From NCBI GenBank assembly GCA_963627615.1, contig CAVGBV010000027.1, positions 1-25,133 on the forward strand: a stretch of 25,133 bases of DNA. The letters are read 5' to 3'. Positions 25,091 through 25,133 of the stretch are shown here, in pieces; position 1 is the first letter of the stretch; each line of letters starts with the position of its first letter. Made by a program: the position numbers and the translations under genes. The stretch is from Faecimorpha sp963627615. GTDB lineage: Bacteria > Bacillota > Clostridia > Lachnospirales > Bianqueaceae. The notes below the pieces were generated by a model. That model saw nothing but the letters and a program-made list of their open reading frames with translations, did not search any database and was not told the DNA's origin.

Positions 25091-25133
25091 AGTTCAGAAC
25101 TGACCCAAATCAGGATGCAGAAGAGTGCAAGGA

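Noticed and set aside
1..25133. CRISPR arrays, tRNA/rRNA genes, insertion sequences, phage genes
   Set aside because: No regularly spaced repeats, no cloverleaf-like or rRNA sequence, and no transposase, integrase or terminal inverted repeats were seen by reading both strands. This was by eye, so a short tRNA-like element could be missed.

Overview
The window reads as a chromosomal segment of a Gram-positive, spore-forming member of the Clostridia (Bacillota), probably from a metagenome assembly. The evidence is a recognisable sporulation sigma factor SigH, the Bacillota-type gene order cysE-mrnC-rlmB-sigH, lipoproteins with Gram-positive style lipoboxes, strong AGGAGG ribosome sites, several TTG/GTG starts, and ABC-efflux adaptors with no outer-membrane partner. 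Base composition is near 50% GC. I cannot name a genus. All genes are on the + strand and the longest gene-free stretch is about 250 bases. Five runs of exactly 10 N fall inside genes. They are scaffolding joins, not measured gaps, and each breaks or blurs a reading frame.

Layout. (1) 1-368: the 3' end of coaX (type III pantothenate kinase), closed by a terminator. (2) About 474-8717: a transcription unit with an unusual MacAB-like exporter (lipoprotein adaptor, ATPase, second membrane-anchored adaptor with a large insertion, FtsX-type permease) followed by a SNF2-family helicase without the usual SWIM zinc finger, then a strong terminator. (3) 8777-17917: a strong consensus promoter, a two-hairpin leader, then an oppA-B-C-D-F oligopeptide importer and a DUF3899 membrane protein, then a terminator. 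Four of the five importer subunits are far larger than usual: OppA 858 aa, OppC 515 aa, OppD about 717 aa and OppF 400 aa. The extra length in OppD and OppF is charged helical sequence, and the cysteine motif usual at the C-termini of these ATPases is gone in OppD and reduced to one Cys in OppF. (4) 17936 to about 22620: cysE, mrnC, rlmB, sigH, then an AgrC/AgrA-like histidine kinase and LytTR regulator. The cysS and yacP genes that often sit in this cluster are missing. (5) About 22632-25051: an NfeD/SPFH (stomatin-like) membrane pair and a PF06541-type membrane protein with an N-terminal coiled coil. A -10 promoter element lies at the right edge.

How the genes work together. Block 2 is an export or envelope-stress type ABC machine with two non-identical adaptors. 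Block 3 is a high-expression peptide uptake system. Block 4 links cysteine synthesis, rRNA processing and modification, the entry sigma factor for sporulation, and a quorum-type two-component system. Block 5 is a membrane-microdomain pair.

The most unusual material is the coordinated enlargement of the peptide importer and the domain inserted at the predicted hairpin tip of the second MacA-like adaptor. Reading across the N runs, gap 1 (9-base duplicated flank), gap 2 and gap 4 are compatible with intact genes and essentially no missing sequence. Gap 3 should hide about 36 bases encoding the OppD Walker A motif. Gap 5 separates two proteins and cannot be resolved here.
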